From contig JAYTOA010000189.1 of NCBI GenBank assembly GCA_043748015.1, forward strand, positions 1 to 44,736: 44,736 nucleotides of DNA. The letters are read 5' to 3'. The number at the start of each line of letters is the position of its first letter. Within the stretch, counting starts at the first letter, position 1. The notes under the pieces were generated by a model. That model searched no databases. It had not been told where the DNA came from and saw only the letters and a list, made by a program, of their open reading frames with translations. Both the position numbers and the translations under genes were made by a program. Below, piece by piece: positions 8,174 through 15,699 of the stretch. The stretch is from JAIBBG01 sp043748015. Lineage in GTDB: Bacteria; Bacteroidota; Bacteroidia; Flavobacteriales_D; Sanyastnellaceae.

Positions 8174-8632
8174 AAAACGATCCTCCAGGATTACCCCAAG
8201 AGAGACTGTTCACTTCGCTTTCGCATTACTCGCAGAATCAATTCACCGTTAAGCGTATGTATAGCGTAGAGTATAGGAGATTCCTCACTTCGTTTCGGAA
8301 AGACAGTATGCGCGCACAAATTGGAGTGAACAATGAGGCGCTTCGCGCCTCATTGTTCACTCCTTCTCGAAACTGATATAGAAATTGTTTGACTTATTCC
8401 AATCTACAGGCATAGCCTGAAAAACCTTGACTGCGGAAGACAGCGAGGCGCGAAGCGCCGAGCTGGACCCCATCCACGCATGCGTTGTCTTTCCGAAACG
8501 AAGTGAGGAATCTCCCTTGTCTCAAGCGAAGCCACGCCTTTTACATCTATTCTCTTTGAGCAATCGAAAATTGTTGTCCGTTGAAGAATGTATCCGAATG
8601 TCAACTTGGGGATATTTCAGGAGGATCATTTT
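8174..8632. repeat. Inverted-repeat-bounded non-coding element, copy A
   Basis: The left end (8174-8200) reads AAAACGATCCTCC followed by AGGATTACCCCAAG. The right end (8605-8632), read on the minus strand, is AAAATGATCCTCC followed by TGAAATATCCCCAAG, so the ends form ~27-bp imperfect terminal inverted repeats. Inside is a second, perfect ~30-bp inverted pair (about 8276-8305 with 8487-8516; core GATTCCTCACTTCGTTTCGG) and a central 41-bp hairpin. The motifs GATTCCTCACTTCG, CTTGTCTCAAGCGAAG and the two ends recur in the same order in copy B at 11257-11634. No credible protein is encoded. This is MITE-like architecture, but no target-site duplication was established. Confidence 0.65.
8323..8363. 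repeat. Perfect 41-bp hairpin at the centre of element A
   Basis: Arm GGAGTGAACAATGAGGCGC pairs with GCGCCTCATTGTTCACTCC around the three-base loop TTC, giving 19 bp without a mismatch. There is no T-run after it, so it is not a typical intrinsic terminator. A related core, GGCGCGAAGCGCC, lies at 8447-8459. Confidence 0.8.
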
Positions 8633-8681
8633 ATTGAATGTTGAATGTTTGAATTCGAACGTTGGAGAATTTTTAGCCTAT

Positions 8682-9479
8682 TCAAATCAAGTATGAAACG
8701 TAAAATCCGATATAGTAAGTTGCTCTTAAGTATTGGTCGCCCAATATTCCGAGATATGGATTTGCGTAGTATCTCATACCAAGCTCGGCACCAACATCCA
8801 TAGTCTTGAAAGCGGTATATTGAATTTTCAGATAAGGACTTATTACAGCTGTTGTTTGATTGTGACGAATTTCAAATTTCTGTGTAGCCGTTTGATAAAC
8901 GTCAGGCGACAAGGTGTATGTGATGACATGCGCAACGTTCAATGAATCAGTCTGCCATTCATAACGTTTGTCCCACGTGTGATAATAATCATTGGTGACG
9001 CTGTGGTAAAAAGTTTTCTCCAATCCCAAACCAATTCCCGCCAATAGCTGCAATCGACTTGAAGGAGAGTTTACTATCAGATTTATTTTAGGTGTTACTC
9101 CGACGCGCTTGAAGTTAACAGCATAGTACATCCTGCGTCCGTTATCCCTCCAACTTGGTGGAAGATCATAAGGGTTAATTTGAGCAGTAACATAACCTTC
9201 AAAAAAAGCCGTCGAGGATTGGACATAACCTTCACCTGACAAGAATGTTCTTTTGTGCGGCATTTCGAAAACAACACCAAACGATCGGTTAATGGTGTAA
9301 TATTTTCGCTTACTATCAAACTGATCGCTTTTTATGGCTCTTTGCAAAGTGCCATATTTAAAATCCAATCCAACGCGGTAAGATGAATCGGATTGCGCCA
9401 ACGACGTAAGTTGAAACAAAAAGAAAACAACAAGAATCATCGATGAAACCTTGACTGATATGATCCTAGCGTAGCTCAC
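8682..9479 (-). CDS. Predicted outer-membrane beta-barrel protein (paralogue 1 of 3)
   Basis: 265 residues with signal peptide 'MSYARIISVKVSSMILVVFF' running to 'LAQS'. The mature part has alternating hydrophobic/polar strands and ends in an aromatic-rich strand ('YIGFYVSYLI'), as expected for an outer-membrane barrel. 'LQLLAGIGLGLEKTFYHSVT' followed by 'DYYHTWDKRY' closely matches 'LHVIAGMGLGFERTIKYVVK' and 'DVYHSWDKSY' in the next gene, so the two are paralogues. The start overlaps the stop of the upstream gene by four bases (ATGA). Last gene of a three-gene operon. Function unknown; a porin-like PorT/OmpA-barrel-type fold is an inference. Confidence 0.75.
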   Translation of the reverse strand: MSYARIISVKVSSMILVVFFLFQLTSLAQSDSSYRVGLDFKYGTLQRAIKSDQFDSKRKYYTINRSFGVVFEMPHKRTFLSGEGYVQSSTAFFEGYVTAQINPYDLPPSWRDNGRRMYYAVNFKRVGVTPKINLIVNSPSSRLQLLAGIGLGLEKTFYHSVTNDYYHTWDKRYEWQTDSLNVAHVITYTLSPDVYQTATQKFEIRHNQTTAVISPYLKIQYTAFKTMDVGAELGMRYYANPYLGILGDQYLRATYYIGFYVSYLI

Positions 9480-10279
9480 TTTTCACTTCTCATTTTACTT
9501 GGAAATGTATAATCCAATTGAAACCCGCCATACCATATCCTCCGTATTTTGCCTTCGCTGAACTCGCTAAGATAGGAGTTGAAGTATTGTTTCAGCCCAC
9601 ATTCAAGAGATACAGCCATGTTTTGGATGAAGGCATATCTCATTTTCCAAAATGGATTGACAACGCCTGTAAATTGTTGGTGTGTAAGATGAAAATAGGA
9701 AGTGTTTGTTTCTAAAATTTCCGGAACAATATCCGTCACATAGGTAGTTCCTTGATTGACTTCGCTCGATTGATAAGATTTATCCCATGAATGATACACG
9801 TCGCTTTTCACTACATATTTAATAGTTCTTTCAAAACCCAAGCCCATACCCGCGATGACATGAAGTTTTTTAAGAGGAGGGCCAAATACCACATTTATTT
9901 TCGGTAAAATTCCTATTCTGCTAAAAGACTCTTCGTAATTGTAATCGATTCCCCGTTCTTTATATCGTCTGGAATGAACAGAAGCCTCATACATATACCG
10001 ATAATGATCTCTAAATGTCACGCTGGAAGTCTGCATATATAACTCAACAGCAGGAATGAATTTCCCTCTGACAACTTCAGTGAAAAATCCAAATGCATTC
10101 GCCTCATGGTAGTTTCTAAAATATCTATTTCTTCCAATCGAATGCCAATAATTTTCCATCGCACCATAATTGTAATGCGCGCCAATTCTTATCACATTCT
10201 GCGACTGAGCATTCACATTCTGCATCGCCGTTATAGCAAAAATCAATCTGGATATGTAAACACAAAGCGACTTTTTCAT
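9476..10279 (-). CDS. Predicted outer-membrane beta-barrel protein (paralogue 2 of 3)
   Basis: About 267 residues from the ATG at 10279, which gives a clean signal peptide ('MKKSLCVYISRLIFAITAMQ' to 'VNAQS'). An ATG five codons upstream (10294), overlapping the previous gene, is the alternative start. The mature region is rich in aromatic beta strands and ends with 'IWYGGFQLDYTFPSKM', compatible with an outer-membrane barrel. Shared motifs with paralogue 1: 'GILPKINVVFGPPLKKLHVI' against 'GVTPKINLIVNSPSSRLQLL', and the YH(S/T)WDK(S/R)Y motif. It sits between the other two paralogues with near-zero spacing, so all three are almost certainly one transcript. No enzymatic residues recognised. Confidence 0.75.
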   Translation of the reverse strand: MKKSLCVYISRLIFAITAMQNVNAQSQNVIRIGAHYNYGAMENYWHSIGRNRYFRNYHEANAFGFFTEVVRGKFIPAVELYMQTSSVTFRDHYRYMYEASVHSRRYKERGIDYNYEESFSRIGILPKINVVFGPPLKKLHVIAGMGLGFERTIKYVVKSDVYHSWDKSYQSSEVNQGTTYVTDIVPEILETNTSYFHLTHQQFTGVVNPFWKMRYAFIQNMAVSLECGLKQYFNSYLSEFSEGKIRRIWYGGFQLDYTFPSKMRSEK

Positions 10280-10286
10280 TTGAGGC

Positions 10287-11144
10287 TCACTCAATGTTTT
10301 TTTTCCTCAATCGAATGGAAGGACCAATCGCGACTTCCCATGACAATCCCATATAACCAAAGCTGTTATATGCAGCGAATTGATAATAGTTCAATGTATG
10401 TCTGATATATCGTTTGGCAAACTCGAAGCAGATTCCAGATCGCTCGCTCACCCGGAAATGCCATTGCAGCCATAGCTCAAAAAATTGCCTCTTCGATTTG
10501 TATGATGTAACTGCATCTGAAACAAAATAAGAAGTATCATAGCTCGCATTGTTAACCGTTACAATATTGTATTCATGCGCAGGACCATAGGCTGTTCCAT
10601 TAGCTGTGCTGCTGGAGATTTTCTCATTCACCAAAACTTCGCGCCGAAACGACTTGTTCAATCCAAATCCCGCTGAAACACTCATGAAAAACACTTCCGA
10701 TTGCCGGGCAAAAGTGCAATGCAACTTGGCGGAAGCCCAACCGTCGGTTGTCCTTTCTGCATACTGAAATTTATAACCTTTATAGTACACGATTGAAGGA
10801 GTGCCCTGACCTCCAACATCGCCAAAAGTTTGCACATTACCATCAACATTCGAGCTGAATTGAAGAATTCCTGCATTCAAAGAAACATAGCACCTTCTGT
10901 GAGGAGATTCAATGGAAGCAAAAAGAGAACGCGTTGGGAATTTTCGATCGTCGTAGTCTGCATAATAGTTGTCGTAAACGCGTGTCCTTCCATAATCAAA
11001 ACCGGCACGCACGCTGAAAGCCTTCAACCAATTATCAGTTAGAAAAAGTGAATCATCTGAGGCCCATGACATGCTTCCTGAAGCTGCAACAGGCAACACA
11101 AATAATTGCAGAAAAAGCATTATTAAAAAGGTGAGGCGTGGCAT
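10287..11144 (-). CDS. Predicted outer-membrane beta-barrel protein (paralogue 3 of 3, divergent)
   Basis: About 285 residues from the ATG at 11144, preferred over 11162 because it opens directly with the signal peptide 'MPRLTFLIMLFLQLFVLPVA' ending at 'ASGS'. The mature part again has aromatic beta strands ('VFFMSVSAGFGLNKSFRREV', 'FFELWLQWHFRVSERSGICF', 'FGYMGLSWEVAIGPSIRL') and aligns in layout with its two neighbours (a G-x-G-L-x-(K/R) strand, then a polar variable loop, then three strands), though identity is lower. First gene of the operon. Element B of the inverted-repeat family lies about 100 bases upstream. The long mid-protein loop differs most among the three. Confidence 0.7.
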   Translation of the reverse strand: MPRLTFLIMLFLQLFVLPVAASGSMSWASDDSLFLTDNWLKAFSVRAGFDYGRTRVYDNYYADYDDRKFPTRSLFASIESPHRRCYVSLNAGILQFSSNVDGNVQTFGDVGGQGTPSIVYYKGYKFQYAERTTDGWASAKLHCTFARQSEVFFMSVSAGFGLNKSFRREVLVNEKISSSTANGTAYGPAHEYNIVTVNNASYDTSYFVSDAVTSYKSKRQFFELWLQWHFRVSERSGICFEFAKRYIRHTLNYYQFAAYNSFGYMGLSWEVAIGPSIRLRKKNIE

Positions 11145-11256
11145 AGTAGGTTGTTCGACCAAGATATAATAAAGTCCATCATTACCCTACTTAATTCTCG
11201 CTCTAACGGGAATATTAATTTGCACTTACTCTGTCTTAGCCCCCTGAAAATTTAGA

Positions 11257-11634
11257 ATAATGATCCTCCAGAATTAACCGTAAAGAGAATCTTCAATTTG
11301 TTTTTAGTATGAATGAGAGTCCGAATCAACTTACTGTTGAGCTAAGGAAATAGGTAAAGCATAGCAGATTCCTCACTTCGCTTCCTTTAGACTTGTCTCA
11401 AGCGAAGCAACGGTTTATCCCGCATTGCTCATTAGTAAGTTTTTATAACCATGCTTTCGGGATTCTAAAATCTAAGCAATAGGAAATTCTCTTTCATAAT
11501 ACAAAAATGAACTTGAATTTTCTCTTGCTTGATTTGGGCATATACATCTAATTTCATGGAGAATTCACAGATTGTCGTCGGATGAAAAGTGAATCTCAAC
11601 GTCAATTTGGGGGTAATTGTAGAGGATCATTTTT
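11257..11634. repeat. Inverted-repeat-bounded non-coding element, copy B
   Basis: The left end AATAATGATCCTCCAGAATT (11256-) and the right end, minus-strand AAAAATGATCCTCTACAATT (to 11634), are imperfect inverted repeats of each other and of the ends of copy A. Internally AGATTCCTCACTTCGCTTCC (about 11366) and CTTGTCTCAAGCGAAG (about 11392) match copy A in order and orientation. B lacks the central 41-bp hairpin and the inverted second arm. It occupies most of the 806-bp stretch between the barrel operon and leuS; outside it, only the palindrome at 11713-11762 stands out. Confidence 0.6.
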
Positions 11635-11712
11635 TGAAATATTCGAACCCGGAATGATTTTCAGCACTGCACTCGACTCAAATTTTCACCGCAAAAGCCC
11701 AACACAAAGGGC

Positions 11713-11762
11713 GCTATACAAAAAGCGCTATACAAAATTTTGTATAGCTGTTTTTGTATAGC
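11713..11762. repeat. 50-bp near-perfect AT-rich palindrome
   Basis: Two direct copies of GCTATACAAAA are followed by two inverted copies (TTTTGTATAGC), with the centre at AAAATTTT (11734-11741). The arms match at 23 of 25 positions. It lies about 200 bases downstream of the leuS stop. It could act as a bidirectional terminator or a protein-binding or cruciform site. Confidence 0.75.
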
Positions 11763-11968
11763 TGTTTTAGGTGGAAATTTTTAGTCTCAATTAACCACTC
11801 CAGTTTTTCGAAGGAAATACCTTAAAAACACATAGTTACAAAAATGAACGTGATACGAGCGTATCTCTGACGTTGAATCCATTTTACCGGCAAAGACATC
11901 ACGACCGAATAATTTCCTTTCTCATTATTGCCTCTGCGGACTGACTAAATGTTGAACGTAGCAACTAC

Positions 11969-14900
11969 TCACACCACCACATTCACAATTCTCTTCGGCA
12001 CGACGATGATCTTTTTTGGTTCTTTGCCTTCGAGGTATTTGACGGTTTGTTCGTGAGCGAGAACAGCCTTTGTGACATCTTCCACGGAAAGTTCTACGCC
12101 GAGTAAAATGGTGAAGCGCGTTTTTCCGTTGAATGAAACGGGATAATCAAAATCATTTTCCTTCAGAAAGTCTTCATTGAATACAGGCCATGTTGCATCA
12201 GTAACAGATGTGTTATGACCAAGCAATTCCCACATCTCTTCGGCCATGTGCGGCGCATAAGGTGAAAGCAAAATACACAACGTTTCTATCACCGATCGCT
12301 TGTTGCACTTTTGTTCGGTGAGTTCATTCACGCAAATCATCAATGTGCTTACGACAGTATTCCAACTGTAGCGATTGAGATCTTCTGTTACTTTTTTGAT
12401 GGCGGTGTGCAGCGTTTTCAATTCTGCTTTTGTAGGAGCATCATCACTTACGTTGAAAATGTTTTCGCGCTCGTGCGACAGTCGCCAGAATTTGCGCAAG
12501 AAATTATGCACGCCATTGATGCCCTTCGTATCCCATGGTTTGCTCTGCTCGACGGGACCGAGAAACATCTCGTACATGCGAAGAGTGTCGGCGCCGAATT
12601 TTTCTACAAGTTCATCAGGAGTTTGAACGTTGTATTTCGACTTGGACATTTTTTCGATTTCAAAACCGCAGATATATTGTCCTTGTTTGTTTAGAATAAA
12701 TATGCAAAGATTTCTTCTATCGCCTTCCGGTCGTTCATTAAATTCTTCGTCGGTCCATCTAAATCTTCGAAAATATTCACGTTCAAATTCGACAACATTC
12801 AGCGAGTCGTTGTCTACAAAAGATATGTCTACGTAATTTCTATAAAGCCTTGCTTCACCTGTTTTCAATTCATCAATTTCGTTTGAATTGAAAAATTCGC
12901 GTAGATATTCCTCAATGATACTTTCAGGTTTGTCCTGAAATTCATCATAGATTTCTTTCGTGATGAAAATATCCTTTACCTTATTGTTTGGTAATCCAAA
13001 ATTGTCCTTATTCCAGAAGCGCACTTGATACATAAAACTACTCCTCCCCAAAATCATCCCTTGATTGATCATCTTTTTAAAAGGCTCATCGAAGCCGATG
13101 TAACCGTGATCGAAAAGAATTTTTGTCCAGAAGCGTGAGTACAAAAGATGACCAGTTGCGTGCTCGGCTCCACCCATGTATAAGTCAACTTGATTCCAAT
13201 AGTCGATCTTCTCGCGGGATGCAAATACCGTTTCATTCTTCGGATCCATATAACGAAGGAAGTACCATGAAGATCCTGCCCAGCCCGGCATGGTGTTGTA
13301 CTCCATGCGAAGTTGTTGATCTTCTCCAATATCCTTTTTCGAAGCGGCTTTCGGACTTGCATCAGATTTGTATTCAGATGTTGTTTCTTCCAAAGCCGAT
13401 TTGATATCCTTCACGACAGCTCTTACATCTTGCATCACTGCGTTATGGTTGCAGCGAATGATTTTGTATCCAAACAGCGTCAAATAAATCGTCTTGACTT
13501 CATCACTCAATTTCTGTTTTTCACTGTCGTGAAATTCGCCATCGATTTCTACGATCAACTTTTTTTCAAAGCAGACATAGTCCACTATGAATCGCCCGAA
13601 TGCATGTTGCTTGTTGAAAGTAAAACCAGTTTTTTTCGAACGCAAATGTTGCCAGAGTTTTTGTCCGACATCGGTGTGATGCTTGCGCATTTCCTTGCCG
13701 CGCTCCTTTATCTTCTGCCAGGTTTCCTTGTTGTCGAGTTGCCACTGATGCCATCTCTGAATGGATTCTGCATTCGAACCTGATGCGTCGCTTTGATTTT
13801 GTTTTGGTTCATAGAACCAATTTTCCGCACGTGCCAACGGTGGCTCACCGCTCTCTGTGGGTAAATATTTATCTACTTCGGGAAGCTCCATTGGCAAGTC
13901 TTCATCAGCACACAAGTATGGAATTTCATTCTTATAGTAAACCGGAAATGGCTCGCCCCAGTATCGCTGGCGACTGAAGACAGCATCTCGCATACGGTAG
14001 TTTATTTTACCGTAACCAATGCCGAGCGTTTCAATTTCCGCAATGATTTTTTTCGTCGCTTCTTTATAAGAGAGACCGTCGAGCATTTGAGAATTCGCAA
14101 GGAATACTTCTTTCGAAGCTTCCGCTTTTTCGCTGATGTCGACATCCTTTAAAATATTCGGAATGAGAAGATTGAATTTTTTCGCGAAATCATAATCGCG
14201 CTGATCGCCGCACGGAACGGCCATTACAGCGCCTGTTCCATAACCCGCAAGAACATAATCACCAATCCAAACCGGAATTTTTTCTCCGGTAAAAGGATGC
14301 AATGCATAAGCGCCGGTGAATTGTCCGGTGATATTTTTTACATCCGATTGGCGGTCGCGTTCTGTTTTCAGTTTCGCACCGGCCACATACTTTTCGATAG
14401 CGTCCTTGTATTCATCGGTGGTGATTTGTGAAACCAATACATGCTCCGGAGCGAGTGTCATGAACGACACACCGAAGATGGTATCAGGTCTTGTTGTGAA
14501 GACTTCAATCTCTGAAGTATGTCCATCGATTTTAAAACGCACCGATGCGCCTTCACTCCTACCGATCCAATTGCGCTGCACTTCTTTGATGTTCTCCGGC
14601 CAGTCGATGGTATCGAGTCCATCGAGCAATCGTTGCGCATACGCGGTGATTCGCATACTCCACTGGCGCATCCGTTTTTGTTCAACAGGATGACCGCCAC
14701 GCTCACTTTTTCCGTCCTTCACTTCATCGTTGGCGAGAACGGTTCCAAGAGCAGCGCACCAGTTCACAACGCTGTCGGCGAGATACGCCATGCGGAAGTT
14801 CATGATGAGTAGTTGCTGTTGTTCTTCGTTCAGACTTTTCCAATCCGTTGCTGTGAAATCACCTTCGAAATGTTGACCGAAATGGAATTTTGAAAGATCA

Positions 14901-15451
14901 AGTGACTTATACCAATCACTGTCGATGGCAGCATTCACATTGTAAGAACCATTCGATTCGAATTTTGCAATGAGCGAAGAAATGGGTTCCGTCTTGTTGG
15001 TGTCTTTATTAAACCACGAGTCATATATGAGTGCGAAAATCCACTGCGTCCATTTGTAATAATCAGGACTACTGGTGCGCACTTCACGGTCCCAGTCGTA
15101 TGCGAAACCTATCTTGTCGAGTTGTTCGCGATAGCGCGCAATGTTGGCGACGGTGGTAATTTCAGGATGTTGTCCCGTCTGAATAGCGTATTGCTCAGCC
15201 GGCAAGCCGAATGAATCGTAACCCATAGGATGCAGCACATTGTATCCGGAATGCCTTCTGTAGCGTGCGATGATATCACTTGCGATATAGCCGAGTGGAT
15301 GACCCACGTGAAGGCCGGCACCACTGGGATAAGGGAACATATCCAGTGCATAATATTTAGGTTTTGAGGCACCCTCCGTAACGCGGTAGGTTTTTTTTTC
15401 GCGCCAAATCCGTTGCCACTTTTTTTCTATCTCGGGAAAATTGTACTCCAT
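11969..15451 (-). CDS. leuS: Leucyl-tRNA synthetase with an embedded DUF559 nuclease-like domain
   Basis: Charges tRNA-Leu with leucine in the cytoplasm. At 1160 residues it is over 200 longer than the ~920-950 usual for Bacteroidota LeuRS. Catalytic motifs are intact: HIGH as H48-V-G-H51 in 'YPSGAGLHVGHPLGY', and KMSKS at 934-938. The CP1 editing domain is present ('TTRPDTIFG', 'GYGTGAVMAVPCGDQRDYDF'). The Bacteroidota-type region before KMSKS is also enlarged (about residues 800-930). An insertion of about 165 residues (roughly 550-715) separates 'GEPPLARAENW' from 'NTMPGWAGSSWYFLRYMDP' and carries a full DUF559 domain (see 13385-13690). The reading frame is uninterrupted and the C-terminal domain is complete ('KIIVVPKRIVNVVV'), so the protein should be made as one chain and be functional. 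Single-gene unit. Confidence 0.96.
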   Translation of the reverse strand: MEYNFPEIEKKWQRIWREKKTYRVTEGASKPKYYALDMFPYPSGAGLHVGHPLGYIASDIIARYRRHSGYNVLHPMGYDSFGLPAEQYAIQTGQHPEITTVANIARYREQLDKIGFAYDWDREVRTSSPDYYKWTQWIFALIYDSWFNKDTNKTEPISSLIAKFESNGSYNVNAAIDSDWYKSLDLSKFHFGQHFEGDFTATDWKSLNEEQQQLLIMNFRMAYLADSVVNWCAALGTVLANDEVKDGKSERGGHPVEQKRMRQWSMRITAYAQRLLDGLDTIDWPENIKEVQRNWIGRSEGASVRFKIDGHTSEIEVFTTRPDTIFGVSFMTLAPEHVLVSQITTDEYKDAIEKYVAGAKLKTERDRQSDVKNITGQFTGAYALHPFTGEKIPVWIGDYVLAGYGTGAVMAVPCGDQRDYDFAKKFNLLIPNILKDVDISEKAEASKEVFLANSQMLDGLSYKEATKKIIAEIETLGIGYGKINYRMRDAVFSRQRYWGEPFPVYYKNEIPYLCADEDLPMELPEVDKYLPTESGEPPLARAENWFYEPKQNQSDASGSNAESIQRWHQWQLDNKETWQKIKERGKEMRKHHTDVGQKLWQHLRSKKTGFTFNKQHAFGRFIVDYVCFEKKLIVEIDGEFHDSEKQKLSDEVKTIYLTLFGYKIIRCNHNAVMQDVRAVVKDIKSALEETTSEYKSDASPKAASKKDIGEDQQLRMEYNTMPGWAGSSWYFLRYMDPKNETVFASREKIDYWNQVDLYMGGAEHATGHLLYSRFWTKILFDHGYIGFDEPFKKMINQGMILGRSSFMYQVRFWNKDNFGLPNNKVKDIFITKEIYDEFQDKPESIIEEYLREFFNSNEIDELKTGEARLYRNYVDISFVDNDSLNVVEFEREYFRRFRWTDEEFNERPEGDRRNLCIFILNKQGQYICGFEIEKMSKSKYNVQTPDELVEKFGADTLRMYEMFLGPVEQSKPWDTKGINGVHNFLRKFWRLSHERENIFNVSDDAPTKAELKTLHTAIKKVTEDLNRYSWNTVVSTLMICVNELTEQKCNKRSVIETLCILLSPYAPHMAEEMWELLGHNTSVTDATWPVFNEDFLKENDFDYPVSFNGKTRFTILLGVELSVEDVTKAVLAHEQTVKYLEGKEPKKIIVVPKRIVNVVV
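13385..13690 (-). other. DUF559 (Vsr/PD-(D/E)XK-like) domain inserted in LeuRS
   Basis: LeuRS residues 588-689. The segment reads 'MRKHHTDVGQKLWQHLRSKK', then 'FTFNKQHAFGRFIVDYVC' and 'KKLIVEIDGEFHDSEKQKLS', then 'LTLFGYKIIRCNHNAVMQDV'. This is the full DUF559 pattern: N-terminal helix with LW-x-x-LR, the F-x-x-Q-x-x-x-G strand, (I/V)VD(Y/F)VC, (V/L)E(I/L)DG-x-x-H, and the terminal G-(Y/F)-x-(I/V)-(I/L)R strand. The candidate catalytic residues Asp624, Glu635, Asp637 and His641 are all retained, so it does not look degenerate. The flanks (about residues 550-587 and 690-715) are hydrophilic and Ser/Lys/Gln-rich, like linkers. DUF559 proteins normally stand alone or join restriction or repair enzymes. 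Confidence 0.88.
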
Positions 15452-15699
15452 ACTTTCTTTATCTGCTGCGCGAAAGTAATTATTACTTACTTTAGGCGTG
15501 GATAGAGTGGATCAAGTGTGAGGAGTTGTCAAAACAATGAACACATAGGCTACCCCGTCTGTTTTATCGCGTCTTTTGTTAGCATTTGTGTGAATTCATT
15601 GTTTGAAAGAAAAACAATCTGATTACATAGAATTCACATAAGAGCGGCTTAGATAACCTTAATTCGCGCCATTAATTGACCAACTAATATTTTCTAAAC

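Noticed and set aside
7960..8376. 138-residue open frame after the di-haem lipoprotein
   Set aside because: It runs through the spacer repeat and into element A, including one arm of the perfect hairpin. The composition is repetitive, there is no signal or domain pattern, and the same DNA recurs elsewhere in the window.
8427..8696. 89-residue open frame in element A
   Set aside because: It lies inside the inverted-repeat element; its residues come from repeat arms, and an opposing frame covers the same bases.
11969..15451. leuS interrupted by an intein or by a homing endonuclease gene
   Set aside because: The insert lacks intein splicing motifs (no Cys/Ser start or His-Asn end at the borders) and has no separate start or stop; linkers and a single DUF559 domain fit a domain insertion.
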